A stretch of DNA of 64,000 nt from Streptococcus marmotae (GTDB lineage Bacteria; Bacillota; Bacilli; Lactobacillales; Streptococcaceae): positions 620,001 through 684,000 of the forward strand of contig NZ_CP015196.1 of assembly GCF_001623565.1 (NCBI RefSeq). Reading direction: 5' to 3'. The position numbers and the translations under genes are program-made. Positions 18,751 to 27,641 of this stretch are shown here, piece by piece. Below the pieces are notes generated by a model. It was not told the DNA's origin and ran no database searches. It worked only from the letters and a program-made list of their open reading frames with translations. Each line of letters starts with the position of its first letter. The first letter of the stretch is position 1.

Positions 18751-19476
18751 ATGATCGAAATAGAACAACTCAGTGTCCGCTACCGTCAGGTGCTAGCGCT
18801 GGACACAATCAATTTACGGATCCAAGGTCCGACTATTACAGGAATTTTAGGGCCAAATGGAGCGGGGAAATCAACTTTATTAAAGGCCATGCTCCATATT
18901 ATTGACCATGACGGAAAAACCATTCTAAACGGCAAGGATATTCGGAAACAACGTGGCAAAATTGCCTACGTTGAGCAGAAAGCTGCGATTGACTTTACCT
19001 TTCCGATTACCGTCAAAGAATGTGTATCACTAGGTCTTTATCCTAAAATTACATTTTTTGAACGCCTGAAAGCAAGCCACTGGAAAAAGGTCGAAACAGC
19101 TCTTGATTTAGTTGGCTTAAAAGAGTACGCTGACCGTCAAATTAGCGAGCTTTCTGGGGGACAATTCCAACGCGTTCTCATCGCACGTTGCTTAGTACAG
19201 GAAGCAGATTACATCTTTCTAGATGAACCCTTCGTAGGAATTGATTCTGTCAGTGAAGAAATTATTATGAAAACGCTTCAACGACTCAAGGCAGAAGGAA
19301 AAACCATTCTGATTGTCCACCATGACTTGGACAAGGTCAAACACTATTTTGACCATGTGCTTCTTCTAAACCGTAAACTCATTGCCTTTGGAGAAACAGA
19401 GACTACCTTCACCAAAAAGAATCTCCAAGTAGCCTATGGCAATCATGTGATACTAATGGAGGACGAGGCAAAATGA
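18751..19476 (+). CDS. psaB: Manganese ABC transporter ATP-binding protein
   Basis: 241 residues from the second of two adjacent ATGs, which has the better spacing (8 bases) from CGAGG; the first ATG is at 18748. Walker A is [13 protein letters not shown], the signature is [15 protein letters not shown], Walker B is [12 protein letters not shown] and the switch His is in IVHHDLD. It energises uptake of Mn through the adjacent permease. It overlaps that gene by 4 bases (ATGA). It belongs to the cluster 9 (metal) ABC families, known as psaB or scaC in streptococci. Confidence 0.92.
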   Translation: MIEIEQLSVRYRQVLALDTINLRIQGPTITGILGPNGAGKSTLLKAMLHIIDHDGKTILNGKDIRKQRGKIAYVEQKAAIDFTFPITVKECVSLGLYPKITFFERLKASHWKKVETALDLVGLKEYADRQISELSGGQFQRVLIARCLVQEADYIFLDEPFVGIDSVSEEIIMKTLQRLKAEGKTILIVHHDLDKVKHYFDHVLLLNRKLIAFGETETTFTKKNLQVAYGNHVILMEDEAK

Positions 19477-20324
19477 TTCAAGAATTTATCGATGGCTTGC
19501 ATAGCTTTCACTTTCTGCAAAATGCGATGATAACAGCCATTGTCATTGGTATTGTCGCTGGAGCTGTTGGCTGTTTTATTATCTTACGGGGCTTGTCGCT
19601 CATGGGAGATGCGATTTCTCATGCCGTTTTACCAGGCGTTGCCCTTTCTTATATCTTAGGCATTAACTTTTTCATCGGTGCGATAGCCTTTGGCCTTCTC
19701 GCATCGGTCATGATTACGTATATCAAGGGAAATAGTATTATCAAGAGCGATACCGCTATCGGGATTACCTTCTCAGCCTTTTTGGCTCTAGGAGTCATTC
19801 TCATCGGTGTCGCCAATAGCTCGACTGATTTATTCCATATTTTATTTGGAAATATCTTGGCCGTACAAGATGTGGATAAATGGATTACAATTGGCGTTGC
19901 CATTGTCGTTCTTCTAATCATTCTCATCTTCTTTAAGCCGCTCTTGATAACCTCTTTTGACCCCTTGCTTGCAAAATCCATGGGCATGCCTGTTAATGCA
20001 TACCATTATTTGCTCATGATTTTGCTGACCTTGGTTTCGGTCACAGCCATGCAAAGTGTCGGAACCATTCTCATTGTCGCCATGCTGATTACCCCAGCCG
20101 CTACTGCCTATCTCTATGCAAATAGTCTTAAAACCATGATTTTCCTATCCTCCACCTTGGGAGCTCTTGCTTCAATCGTCGGACTCTTTATCGGATATAG
20201 TTTTAATATTGCTGCAGGTTCCAGTATCGTGCTGACTTCAGCCACTTTCTTTTTGATAAGCTTTCTCTTTGCCCCAAAACAGGGAATCTTGATACGCTAC
20301 ATCAAAAAGTCGTCTCATTCATAA
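19473..20324 (+). CDS. psaC: Manganese ABC transporter permease
   Basis: 283 residues with about eight or nine membrane segments of the ABC-3 family. The conserved [14 protein letters not shown] segment contacts the ATPase and [11 protein letters not shown] lies near the C-terminus. Start overlaps the ATPase stop. Ten bases separate it from the lipoprotein gene, with AAGGAG between, so all three form one operon. Confidence 0.93.
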   Translation: MIQEFIDGLHSFHFLQNAMITAIVIGIVAGAVGCFIILRGLSLMGDAISHAVLPGVALSYILGINFFIGAIAFGLLASVMITYIKGNSIIKSDTAIGITFSAFLALGVILIGVANSSTDLFHILFGNILAVQDVDKWITIGVAIVVLLIILIFFKPLLITSFDPLLAKSMGMPVNAYHYLLMILLTLVSVTAMQSVGTILIVAMLITPAATAYLYANSLKTMIFLSSTLGALASIVGLFIGYSFNIAAGSSIVLTSATFFLISFLFAPKQGILIRYIKKSSHS

Positions 20325-20334
20325 GGAGAACAGA

Positions 20335-21264
20335 ATGAAAAAACTCTCTATCTTAGCCCTTGCAGTCTTTGCAATCTTTGGGCTTGCAGCTTGCTCAAGC
20401 AGTAGCAACAAAACAGCTGAACACGGCAAATTAAAGGTTGTCACTACTAATTCTATCATTGCCGATATGACCAAAAATATCGCAGGGGATAAAATTGATT
20501 TGCACAGTATCGTACCTGTCGGGCAAGACCCACACGAATACGAACCCTTGCCTGAAGATGTGAAAAAGACATCTCAAGCAGACCTTATTTTCTATAACGG
20601 GATTAACCTTGAAACCGGTGGAAATGCTTGGTTCACAAAATTAGTCCAAAATGCTAAGAAAACAGAAAACAAAGATTATTTTGCTGTGAGCGATGGCATT
20701 GAAGTCATCTACCTTGAAGGACAAAATGAAAAAGGCAAGGAAGACCCACATGCTTGGCTGAACCTAGAAAACGGGATGATGTATGCCCAAAACATTGCCA
20801 AACAATTGATTGCCAAAGACCCTGACAACAAGGAAACCTACGAGAAAAACTTAGCTACCTATCTTGAAAAACTCAGCACCCTCGACAAGGAAGCCAAAGA
20901 AAAGTTCAACAACATTCCTGCTGAAAAGAAAATGATTGTCACTAGTGAAGGTTGTTTCAAATACTTCTCTAAAGCTTACCAAGTCCCATCTGCTTACATT
21001 TGGGAAATCAATACAGAAGAAGAAGGCACTCCTGACCAAATCAAGAGTTTAGTAGAAAAACTACGCCAAACTAAGGTTTCTTCCCTCTTTGTTGAAAGCA
21101 GTGTTGACGATCGTCCAATGAAAACTGTCTCAAAAGATACTAATATCCCGATTTATGAAAAAATCTTCACAGACTCTATCGCTGAAGAAGGGGAAGAAGG
21201 CGACAGCTACTATGCCATGATGAAATGGAATTTGGACAAAATCGCAGAAGGCTTAGCAAAATAG
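20335..21264 (+). CDS. psaA: Manganese-binding lipoprotein (PsaA/ScaA-type adhesin)
   Basis: 309 residues. It has a lipoprotein signal peptide with lipobox LAAC (Cys near residue 20). The cluster A-I metal-binding fold is recognised by DPHEYEP (His ligand), EDPHAWLN (second His), [13 protein letters not shown] (Glu) and the Asp near [13 protein letters not shown]. It captures Mn, possibly Zn, outside the membrane for the adjacent transporter. The family is immunogenic and often called a lipoprotein receptor antigen. Confidence 0.94.
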   Translation: MKKLSILALAVFAIFGLAACSSSSNKTAEHGKLKVVTTNSIIADMTKNIAGDKIDLHSIVPVGQDPHEYEPLPEDVKKTSQADLIFYNGINLETGGNAWFTKLVQNAKKTENKDYFAVSDGIEVIYLEGQNEKGKEDPHAWLNLENGMMYAQNIAKQLIAKDPDNKETYEKNLATYLEKLSTLDKEAKEKFNNIPAEKKMIVTSEGCFKYFSKAYQVPSAYIWEINTEEEGTPDQIKSLVEKLRQTKVSSLFVESSVDDRPMKTVSKDTNIPIYEKIFTDSIAEEGEEGDSYYAMMKWNLDKIAEGLAK

Positions 21265-21271
21265 TTTATCC

Positions 21272-21560
21272 AGTGTGATTTTACGGGTGATTGGTCTATC
21301 AAGGTCATACCATTATTTATTCGATCTTATTTGGCACTAATTAGCCGAAACACCTCTATATCTTCTCCCCTTGATAGAACTGATTCATTCCTTGGAATCA
21401 CACCCTGATACCCTCTGAAAACCATACGGTAGAGCCCTCTTTTACAGCACGCCTGTAGAGAGACTACTCTTCATGGATAATCAGCACGGAGTATCTGCCT
21501 CATCAAACCCCTATTTTACTAGAACATACCTCCTAGTGAAATAGGAGTTTGATTTTTTAC
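21272..21560 (+). other. Structured intergenic region between psaA and the metalloregulator, ending in a terminator
   Basis: Nested pairings are visible. AGTGTGATT (21272-21280) pairs with AATCACAC (21396-21403), enclosing a perfect 10-bp pair TCTATCAAGG (21295-21304)/CCTTGATAGA (21369-21378). Next comes CTTTTACAG/CTGTAGAG (about 21438-21460). At 21502-21558 a long hairpin, ATCAAAC...GTTTGAT enclosing CCTATTT...AAATAGG, is followed by T. No open frame with a ribosome site is seen. It could be a 3' UTR, a small RNA or a decayed element; it matches no RNA family I know. Confidence 0.45.
21502..21558 (+). terminator. Terminator downstream of psaBCA
   Basis: Arms ATCAAACCCCTATTTTACTAG and CTAGTGAAATAGGAGTTTGAT pair with few mismatches and are followed by TTTTTT. 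It closes the psaBCA transcript before the regulator gene. Confidence 0.8.
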
Positions 21561-21632
21561 TCATTACGAGACAAGTCAGAGTCCTTCCTCCCTCATTTTT
21601 GTTATACTAGAGAGTATAAGAAAGGATATTGA

Positions 21633-22280
21633 ATGACCCCCAATAAAGAAGACTATTTAAAATGTATCTACGAAATTAGTATACGCACCCCCAAAATTAC
21701 CAATAAAGAAATTGCTGAAAAGATGCAGGTTTCACCGCCTGCTGTAACTGAAATGACCAAGCGAATGATTGAAGAACAGCTGATTCAAAAAGATAAACAA
21801 GCTGGCTATCTCCTTACTCCACTAGGCCATCAGACGATTGCGCGTCTTTACCGCAAACACCGTTTGATAGAGGTCTTTCTCCTTGAGCACCTTGGTTATA
21901 CCACCCATCAACTCCACGAGGAAGCTGAAGTACTAGAACATACGGTATCTGATTACTTTATTGATCAGCTAGACACTTTCCTAGGATCCCCACAGACTTG
22001 TCCACACGGTGGCACGATTCCCCAAAAAGATCAGCTCTTAACCGAGCAATACCAACAAACCCTAGAAGAAGTCACACAGCCTGGAAATTACCAATTGGTG
22101 CGTATCCATGATTCTTTCCCACTCCTTCAGTACCTAGATCAGGTTGATTTAGCTATAAATGATACCTTCACCGTACAACAAATCGACACCTTCACCCAAA
22201 GCATTCTGATTGAATGCAAGAACCAAAAGATTGCCATCCCCTTTGCCATCGCTAAAGAATTATATATCGAAGTACAGTAA
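21633..22280 (+). CDS. psaR: DtxR-family manganese-dependent repressor
   Basis: 215 residues. A winged helix-turn-helix spans about 1-70 (ITNKEIAEKMQVSPPAVTEM). The metal-binding and dimerisation domain has HRLIEVFLLEHLGY, EEAEVLEHTVSD and TCPHGGTIP. A C-terminal SH3-like FeoA domain occupies roughly 140-215. It represses Mn uptake genes when Mn is plentiful; the likely operator lies at 18692-18709. It stands just downstream of its probable target operon, with its own promoter-like region. Orthologues are named ScaR, SloR, MtsR or PsaR. Confidence 0.9.
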   Translation: MTPNKEDYLKCIYEISIRTPKITNKEIAEKMQVSPPAVTEMTKRMIEEQLIQKDKQAGYLLTPLGHQTIARLYRKHRLIEVFLLEHLGYTTHQLHEEAEVLEHTVSDYFIDQLDTFLGSPQTCPHGGTIPQKDQLLTEQYQQTLEEVTQPGNYQLVRIHDSFPLLQYLDQVDLAINDTFTVQQIDTFTQSILIECKNQKIAIPFAIAKELYIEVQ

Positions 22281-22325
22281 AAGACCTAGAACTCGTTCGT
22301 TAAAACGCTCGTCTAGGTCTTTTCT
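22280..22325 (+). terminator. Terminator of the metalloregulator gene
   Basis: AAAAGACCTAGA and TCTAGGTCTTTT form a 12-bp stem directly after the stop codon, followed by CTTTT. Confidence 0.85.
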
Positions 22326-22333
22326 TTTATTCA

Positions 22334-22750
22334 TCGGATGCATTTGACCAATAAGGAAATCTTAGACAAGCTCCTATCCTACTCAGATGAGTTACGACAA
22401 CATTATGAACTCTATCAACTTCTCTTATTCTATTTACAAGAGAAGAACTCAGTTCATTTCTTTGACCTAATTGAACAAGAAATAGCCACTGTTAACCCTA
22501 TTTTCCAGACGGTATTTAAGACGTTTCTAAAAGATAAGGACAAGGTTTTAAACGCTTTGGAATTTCCTTATTCCAACGCTAAATTGGAAGCTACCAATAA
22601 TCTTATCAAAGTCATCAAGCGTAATGCCTTTGGATTTCGGAAGATGAAAACTTCAAAAAGCGGATTTTGATTGCCTTAAACATCAAAAAAGAGAAGACCA
22701 AGCTGGTCCTCTCTAGATGTTAGCTGACATCTACCCACTACAGTTGACAA
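22334..22750 (+). mobile_element. ISL3-family (IS1167/IS1193-like) transposase remnant
   Basis: The reading frame gives the C-terminal end of an ISL3 transposase (LEFPYSNAKLEATNNLIKVI, KRNAFGFR). It then shifts frame near 22645, after which NFKKR-like sequence and ILIALNIKKEK continue in another frame to a stop at 22721-22723. The N-terminal two thirds are absent. CTACCCACTACAGTTGAC at about 22731 may be the terminal repeat. A dead element. Confidence 0.8.
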
Positions 22751-22754
22751 AGAG

Positions 22755-22845
22755 ACTCCAAAGAAAGTATTCGATTACAAAGCTCTCCAAAGAGGTTGTA
22801 TACACTGGCTAACTTGGACTTGAAATTTGCCCTAAGATATCTAAT
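22755..22845 (+). mobile_element. Right-end remnant of an IS30-family element
   Basis: The stretch TCCAAAGAAAGTATTCGATT through ACTGGCTAACTTGGACTTGA resembles the 3' end of the intact IS30 element (11875-11944), including the terminal repeat ending GAAATTTGC versus GAAATTTAGC. Only the last 90 bases or so remain, next to the 3' end of the lanthipeptide-like cluster. Confidence 0.7.
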
Positions 22846-22886
22846 TACAATTTCTCAGAGTGAAGAAAACACCATTTTTTATCAGA

Positions 22887-24110
22887 TTATTTTTTATTAA
22901 TAGATAAAAATAGGGCAAATATTGAAATAATGATAAATATAAACCACGTAATATTTATACTATAGACTGCTAAAGATGAAAAAAAGAAAGTTCCGACAGG
23001 GAGCGATAGAGTAAAAGTCATACCTAAAAAATTATTACTTTGCGCCAAAATATCTGAGGGTAATTTTTCCATCAGTAATGCATCTAATTTTGGTGTTGCT
23101 TTACCCATGATGTAGGCCGCAAAAAACAATATAACAATTCCCAATAACGGGCTTATAGGGAGTGAATTCACAAATCCCAGAATAATAAATAAAGAGCTAT
23201 TAATCATTAAAAGAGTTGGAAAAGTTTTTTTCGAAAAATAGTCATTAGGGGTCAAGCTTCCCAAAATAGCCCCTACCAATAATACAATTTCAACGATAAG
23301 TAGAGATTGTCCGTAACTCAAATTAGGTAAACTCTGCTTCATGAAATAGAAGTTATAAATACTACCGACTGCTCCACCCAAAGCATTTATAAATAGTATC
23401 GCCGATAATATTTTTATAAAGGAAGTATTATTTGAATTTTTAAAGATAACATCCATGTTCCTATACATTTCTTTAAATTGTTTTAATAAAGAATTAGAAG
23501 TATTTGAAACAACAACAGGTTCATGTGTGAGTTTCTTCTTATTGATTAAAAGGATAGCTGAAGCTAACAAAAATGACACTGCATTTATTATAGCGACAAA
23601 TGAAAAATTGTTGTCTGATATCGTAAGCAGCCATACCCCAAAAGATTGTCCCAAGATGTTACAAAAATATGAAGTGAATTGGCTAAAAGAATACGCTTCG
23701 AACAAATCTTCTTTCTCAATATTTTTCTGTAAAATAGGGAGACGTAAGCCTGAAGCATAATCGCTTAGTATGTCACTAGTTATATTTAGAAGACATAGCC
23801 AAGAAAACACAAAAAAGGTCTTATTTTTAATAACAAAAGCAACTAAGGAAAATAAAATTGCTTGGATAAAACCGATAGAAATCATCCAAATTGCTTTGTT
23901 TCGAGTTCGATCTGCTTTTATACCTATCCAAAATGTAAAAATTGTAGGGATAATCGTAACCATATTTGCTATAAATACCGCAAAAGTGGCTTTCGGTAAG
24001 CTAGCAGCATAGATAATAAAGACTAAATTATAGATATATGAACCGAAAGAGTTTAGCATCCGGGATATTGTTAATATTCTATATAAATTGTTTTTTAGTA
24101 ATAATTTCAT
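22887..24110 (-). CDS. MFS exporter of the lanthipeptide-like cluster
   Basis: 407 residues with about 12 hydrophobic segments of the major facilitator superfamily, with the loop motif GIKADRTRNKAIW between helices 2 and 3. The ATG lies 32 bases inside the synthetase gene, with GAGGT about 7 bases upstream, so translation is coupled. It has low GC and A/T-rich codons like the rest of the cluster. The likely role is export of the modified peptide or self-protection. Drug efflux is the alternative. Confidence 0.8.
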   Translation of the reverse strand: MKLLLKNNLYRILTISRMLNSFGSYIYNLVFIIYAASLPKATFAVFIANMVTIIPTIFTFWIGIKADRTRNKAIWMISIGFIQAILFSLVAFVIKNKTFFVFSWLCLLNITSDILSDYASGLRLPILQKNIEKEDLFEAYSFSQFTSYFCNILGQSFGVWLLTISDNNFSFVAIINAVSFLLASAILLINKKKLTHEPVVVSNTSNSLLKQFKEMYRNMDVIFKNSNNTSFIKILSAILFINALGGAVGSIYNFYFMKQSLPNLSYGQSLLIVEIVLLVGAILGSLTPNDYFSKKTFPTLLMINSSLFIILGFVNSLPISPLLGIVILFFAAYIMGKATPKLDALLMEKLPSDILAQSNNFLGMTFTLSLPVGTFFFSSLAVYSINITWFIFIIISIFALFLSINKK

Positions 24111-26055
24111 TATTTACCTCAAGATATAACTTTTTGTATTGACTTAAAACGCAAATATAATCAAATTGTAGCTTCTGGTCTTTCTCAGCTAATATCCCAC
24201 TAGCGATTAAGAGTTCTTTTGCATTTTCAAAATATTTATAACTTTTTGTTAAAGCAAAAAGTTTTAATAGTGTTTGAGCAATTCCCAACATCCCATCTAA
24301 AAAACGAGCAGATTGTGCATATTCAAAAGTTAAAGTTTCGGCTAGTTGGCAAATATCTTTTAAATATTGTTCAGAATCTATATAAAGCAGAGCTTGAATG
24401 ATTCCGGCAGTCCCATTGTACAAGTAAGGTGAAGCTGCATTTTGGGAAATTCGTACACCTTTAAATTTTCCATCAATAGTTATTAGGTTATCAAGAACAA
24501 ATTGAATGCCATTTTTGATGACTTCGTTGTCATATTTAATATATTTCAAATAGACTAATCCCCCCATAGCTCCGTTCAATCCTAAATACTTTTCTTTTTT
24601 GATTTCTTGCAACACCAGTTGTCTATCATTTAATTTTTTTTGATAGTTCTTAACTACTTCTTCTTGAGATAAAACAAAATCAATTATGTCAAGTTCATAG
24701 CTTGCAGGATTAATATTTGAAAGATCTAGAGTAAGAATCTTAGTAGTGTCTCCTCGAAAATAAATTTTAGATTTTAAAATTTCTAAAGCTGTATGTATAT
24801 CTGCATCCTCAGTGAATAAGTAATCAACCAAAACGTCCAAGTTAGAATCGATTTTTTTTTGTAACAGTAATTTTCTTAAATCTTTTACAAAAAAATCACC
24901 CTCTTTTACATGCAATTTCCCAATTAAATACAACAACATATTCCCGATTTTATGACAATCTGCAACTTTTCCGTCTATGTTATTCCACTGTTTTAGAGAT
25001 ATTTCTGAATATACTCCTGTTAATGGTTTTTGGTGTTGCATATAAGAATTTTCCATGTCTATAAAATAAACCTTAAAATTTTCACTGATTATAAAATTAT
25101 TTGGGTGTACATCATTTAAAACTATCCCTATCTCATGAAGTTTTTGTACAGTTTTTAGCAACTCTGTAATACAATTAAAAATATTATTAAAATGTAAATA
25201 ATTATTTTCTGGACAATACTGGCTATATGAAAACAAGTTCTCTTGGTTACAAAATTCTAATAAATTTTGTCCTTCTATATAGTCGTATATATAATATTGA
25301 TTTATCCATTCAGAAACTTTCTCAATTCTTGCAGGAATGCAATCTTGTATGATTTTAGACAGTCTCCATTCGTTTTCTCTCACGTTATTTTTAGTCACTG
25401 TCGTTGTACAAAGAATATTAGGACGACATTCTTTTATGACCACAATTTCGCCTGAATATTTATTCTTTGCTTTATAAACATTTCCGCCGTTACTTTGTTT
25501 CAGTAATGCTACAAGTTGATAAGTATTTCCTAAATAGGAAGGGATAAATTCCTGTTTTTCTTGTAAATCTTCAATCCAACTAGGAAGATCATAGTAATTT
25601 TTTTGGAAATCTTGCCAACATTCCCCATTAGGACCTCTTAATGTTGGAAGTCCATCCATTAATTCATTTTGAACTAATTTAATACACCCATAACGGTAAA
25701 AAATAACATTCGAATCTTTGTAATTTCTATCACTAAGAATATATACCCCACTATTTTCAGAAGGTATCAATAAATATAATTCTTCTAATAATTGTTTGCA
25801 ATGAACTCTATCTTTAGGATAAATTGTAATTAATTTCCCAGATTCTGCAGGAGATTCTTCTTCAGATAGATTATAAATTATGCTTTCTTTTGACTCTAAA
25901 TATTTAAAACAAATATCCTTAGACATTAAATAAGGTATCACTAAATAATATATCTGTTTATAATTCTCTAGAGTTCCAGAAATATGGATTTTAAAGCCAA
26001 ATTCAGGGATATCATACCAGGACGTCTCGTGATGTTTAAACTGTGAGGATTCCAT
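24079..26055 (-). CDS. LanKC-like (class III-type) lanthionine synthetase
   Basis: 658 residues. Residues 1-170 resemble the lyase region of class III/IV enzymes. A Ser/Thr kinase-like domain spans about 175-440: glycine-rich loop NGGNVYKAK, Lys208 in VVIKE, catalytic loop VLNDVHPNN (Asp315) and the metal Asp in FIDMEN (Asp333). The C-terminal 170 residues show LanC-type repeats (LGLNGAMGGL, YNGTAGI, LDGMLGI) but no zinc-binding Cys/CHG motif. Family members are often 800-900 residues, so the cyclase part is short. It would phosphorylate and eliminate Ser/Thr in a precursor and perhaps form thioether rings. The family call is sound; activity is not proven. Confidence 0.82.
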   Translation of the reverse strand: MESSQFKHHETSWYDIPEFGFKIHISGTLENYKQIYYLVIPYLMSKDICFKYLESKESIIYNLSEEESPAESGKLITIYPKDRVHCKQLLEELYLLIPSENSGVYILSDRNYKDSNVIFYRYGCIKLVQNELMDGLPTLRGPNGECWQDFQKNYYDLPSWIEDLQEKQEFIPSYLGNTYQLVALLKQSNGGNVYKAKNKYSGEIVVIKECRPNILCTTTVTKNNVRENEWRLSKIIQDCIPARIEKVSEWINQYYIYDYIEGQNLLEFCNQENLFSYSQYCPENNYLHFNNIFNCITELLKTVQKLHEIGIVLNDVHPNNFIISENFKVYFIDMENSYMQHQKPLTGVYSEISLKQWNNIDGKVADCHKIGNMLLYLIGKLHVKEGDFFVKDLRKLLLQKKIDSNLDVLVDYLFTEDADIHTALEILKSKIYFRGDTTKILTLDLSNINPASYELDIIDFVLSQEEVVKNYQKKLNDRQLVLQEIKKEKYLGLNGAMGGLVYLKYIKYDNEVIKNGIQFVLDNLITIDGKFKGVRISQNAASPYLYNGTAGIIQALLYIDSEQYLKDICQLAETLTFEYAQSARFLDGMLGIAQTLLKLFALTKSYKYFENAKELLIASGILAEKDQKLQFDYICVLSQYKKLYLEVNNEIITKKQFI

Positions 26056-26057
26056 AT

Positions 26058-26225
26058 CTATTCTCCATTGCTAATGATTTTTACAAATGGATATTTTTGA
26101 GGATTATTTACTATTTTTTTTACTTTATTCTCTATATACTGCTCAAATTTGTCTTCAAAGATATTACTCTTTAAAGACTGTTGATTTTCTGAATTACAGT
26201 ATCTTGTTAAAATTGTTTTTTTCAT
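26058..26225 (-). CDS. Small protein between precursor and synthetase
   Basis: 55 residues from the ATG at 26225, with GAGAG just upstream; a TTG at 26246 would add seven residues. It begins MKKTILTRYCNSENQQS and then becomes charged (FEDKFEQYIENKVKK). There is no signal peptide or membrane segment. Its LTRYC segment resembles LTYKC in the upstream 29-residue peptide. It ends two bases before the synthetase ATG. It may be a second precursor, a leader-binding partner or an immunity protein. I do not recognise it. Confidence 0.5.
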   Translation of the reverse strand: MKKTILTRYCNSENQQSLKSNIFEDKFEQYIENKVKKIVNNPQKYPFVKIISNGE

Positions 26226-26283
26226 TGTACTCTCATTTCTAATCAAATCCCCCTATCCAATACTGGAAAGGGGAACTTGATGG

Positions 26284-26373
26284 TTAGTTAGTGCTGACTT
26301 GACATTTGTATGTCAGCACAATATCTTGAACTGGTGCAGAATATTTGCTAGCTTCAAGCGCAAATTGTGTCAT
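26284..26373 (-). CDS. Candidate 29-residue lanthipeptide precursor
   Basis: The minus strand encodes MTQFALEASKY followed by SAPVQDIVLTYKCQVSTN. There is one Cys (position 24) and five Ser/Thr in the last two thirds, including TYKC, which could form a small methyllanthionine ring. GAGGAGG lies 8 bases before the ATG, and a TATAAT stands 35 bases upstream (26408-26413). It is the first gene of the run precursor, small protein, synthetase, exporter. It is too short for most gene finders. Its role as precursor is inferred from position, composition and signals. Confidence 0.68.
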   Translation of the reverse strand: MTQFALEASKYSAPVQDIVLTYKCQVSTN

Positions 26374-26407
26374 GTTGTATTCCTCCTCTATTGTTTTTTA
26401 CAAACAC

Positions 26408-26434
26408 ATTATAACCCAGCAAGTAGCATCTCAA
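26408..26434 (-). promoter_or_regulatory. Promoter of the candidate precursor
   Basis: Minus-strand TATAAT (26408-26413) is preceded by TTGAGA (26429-26434) with a short 15-base spacer. This sub-optimal spacing would suit activation by the adjacent Rgg protein. Confidence 0.55.
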
Positions 26435-26472
26435 AAAAAGTTTTCATATTTTCTTATTCCTTTTTTATAAAA

Positions 26473-26534
26473 AAAAGAATATTTATCTCCAATATCCTTG
26501 TTATAATAGGGAAATTGGAGATAAATATTCTTTT
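26473..26534. repeat. Perfect 21-bp inverted repeat between rgg and the precursor gene
   Basis: Arms at 26473-26493 and 26514-26534 are exact reverse complements (AAAAGAATATTTATCTCCAA-type) with a 20-base loop that contains TATAAT. On the minus strand the second arm runs into seven T, so it could terminate rgg. It also lies upstream of the precursor promoter, where a dimeric regulator could bind. Both roles are possible. Confidence 0.75.
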
Positions 26535-26557
26535 CGACAAATCCATTCCATTTGAAT

Positions 26558-27424
26558 TTATTCAAAATTTTCAAGCCATTGTTTTAGACTGTTCATATAA
26601 TAATTTGCACTATCTGTACAATTTAAAATTTTTAAAATTTCAATCGATTTCTCCATCTTTTGAATACCCATTTTTTTATTTCCCTTTATATAATCATGCT
26701 GCCCATCTGCAAACAGATATACGATTCGTAAATAGCTATCATTTTCATCAAAGAAATCATCTCTAATCTGTTTATCAAAATAAGCTGCTTTACTTAACTT
26801 TTTCTCATCTATAGCTTTAAATAAGCCATTTAAGAGAATTGTATGTATATAGTTTTTATTTGTTCTCAAATTTCCTAAAAAATCAATTTTTTGAAGCATT
26901 TCCCGAGTATATTGAAAATATAAATCTAAGGGTAACAAAGGAGCGACATCTGAAAATAATTTTAACTCAAACTCTCCCCATATCTCTATCAAAAATAAAT
27001 AGTCATATAAAAATTCAAACTCTTGAGCATTGATTTCAATGCTTTCGTTAAAGAAGCACATATGGCTTTTTATAATAATAGCATTTAATAAATTATTATT
27101 ATTTTCGTGAGCTTCATACTCATTTATCTCAGACTGGTACATTTTTTGTAACAAAGATAAATCATGCTTGCTTTTGGCATCCCATATTCTCTCCTTTAAT
27201 TTGTCATACTTTGTTGGTTGAAATCCTCTAACTAGATAAACAAATTCAGTCAGTTCTGTATGAATGTTCTCTAAAGCAATCAGCAACTTTGATATAGTTA
27301 TGTCTGATTCTCCATTTTCAAATTTGCTTAGCATTGAGTAAGAAAATTTATCTCCTGTAGCTTCTTTTAAAGAAATTTTTCTACTCATTCTTAAATCCTT
27401 AAATATTTCACCCATATAATTCAT
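26558..27424 (-). CDS. Rgg-family regulator of the lanthipeptide-like cluster
   Basis: 288 residues from the ATG at 27424, chosen because GAGGAG lies 7 bases upstream; the longer frame to 27445 would place that site inside the gene. An XRE helix-turn-helix occupies the first 60 residues (MGEIFKDLRMSRKISLKEAT, then YSMLSKFENGESDITISKLL). RRNPP-type helical repeats follow. It stands upstream of and co-directional with the precursor, small protein, synthetase and exporter genes. No SHP gene is visible next to it, so its ligand may be encoded elsewhere or be a cluster product. Confidence 0.88.
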   Translation of the reverse strand: MNYMGEIFKDLRMSRKISLKEATGDKFSYSMLSKFENGESDITISKLLIALENIHTELTEFVYLVRGFQPTKYDKLKERIWDAKSKHDLSLLQKMYQSEINEYEAHENNNNLLNAIIIKSHMCFFNESIEINAQEFEFLYDYLFLIEIWGEFELKLFSDVAPLLPLDLYFQYTREMLQKIDFLGNLRTNKNYIHTILLNGLFKAIDEKKLSKAAYFDKQIRDDFFDENDSYLRIVYLFADGQHDYIKGNKKMGIQKMEKSIEILKILNCTDSANYYMNSLKQWLENFE

Positions 27425-27641
27425 ATTTTTCTCCTCGTACATCAAAAATAATAAATTTTATAAATATCTGCCTGTCGATTATTCTCAATCGATAACGTGT
27501 CGTATATTTGTTTATCTATGCTTTGCGTTTCATAGCCAACAACATTCCGTCCCTCTTTCGCTGTATGCAACACTATTCATGTTTTGCAATGTACCTTTGA
27601 TTTTACAAAAACAATGTTGAAGGATTTTGAAATGTGAGAAG

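Noticed and set aside
26440-26600. SHP gene for the second Rgg
   Set aside because: All short forward frames near the rgg 3' end lack a start codon with ribosome site or an acidic-hydrophobic C-terminus.
26299-26766. 155-codon forward ORF across the precursor region
   Set aside because: It is antisense to the candidate precursor and to the rgg 3' end, with no ribosome site and no recognisable domain.
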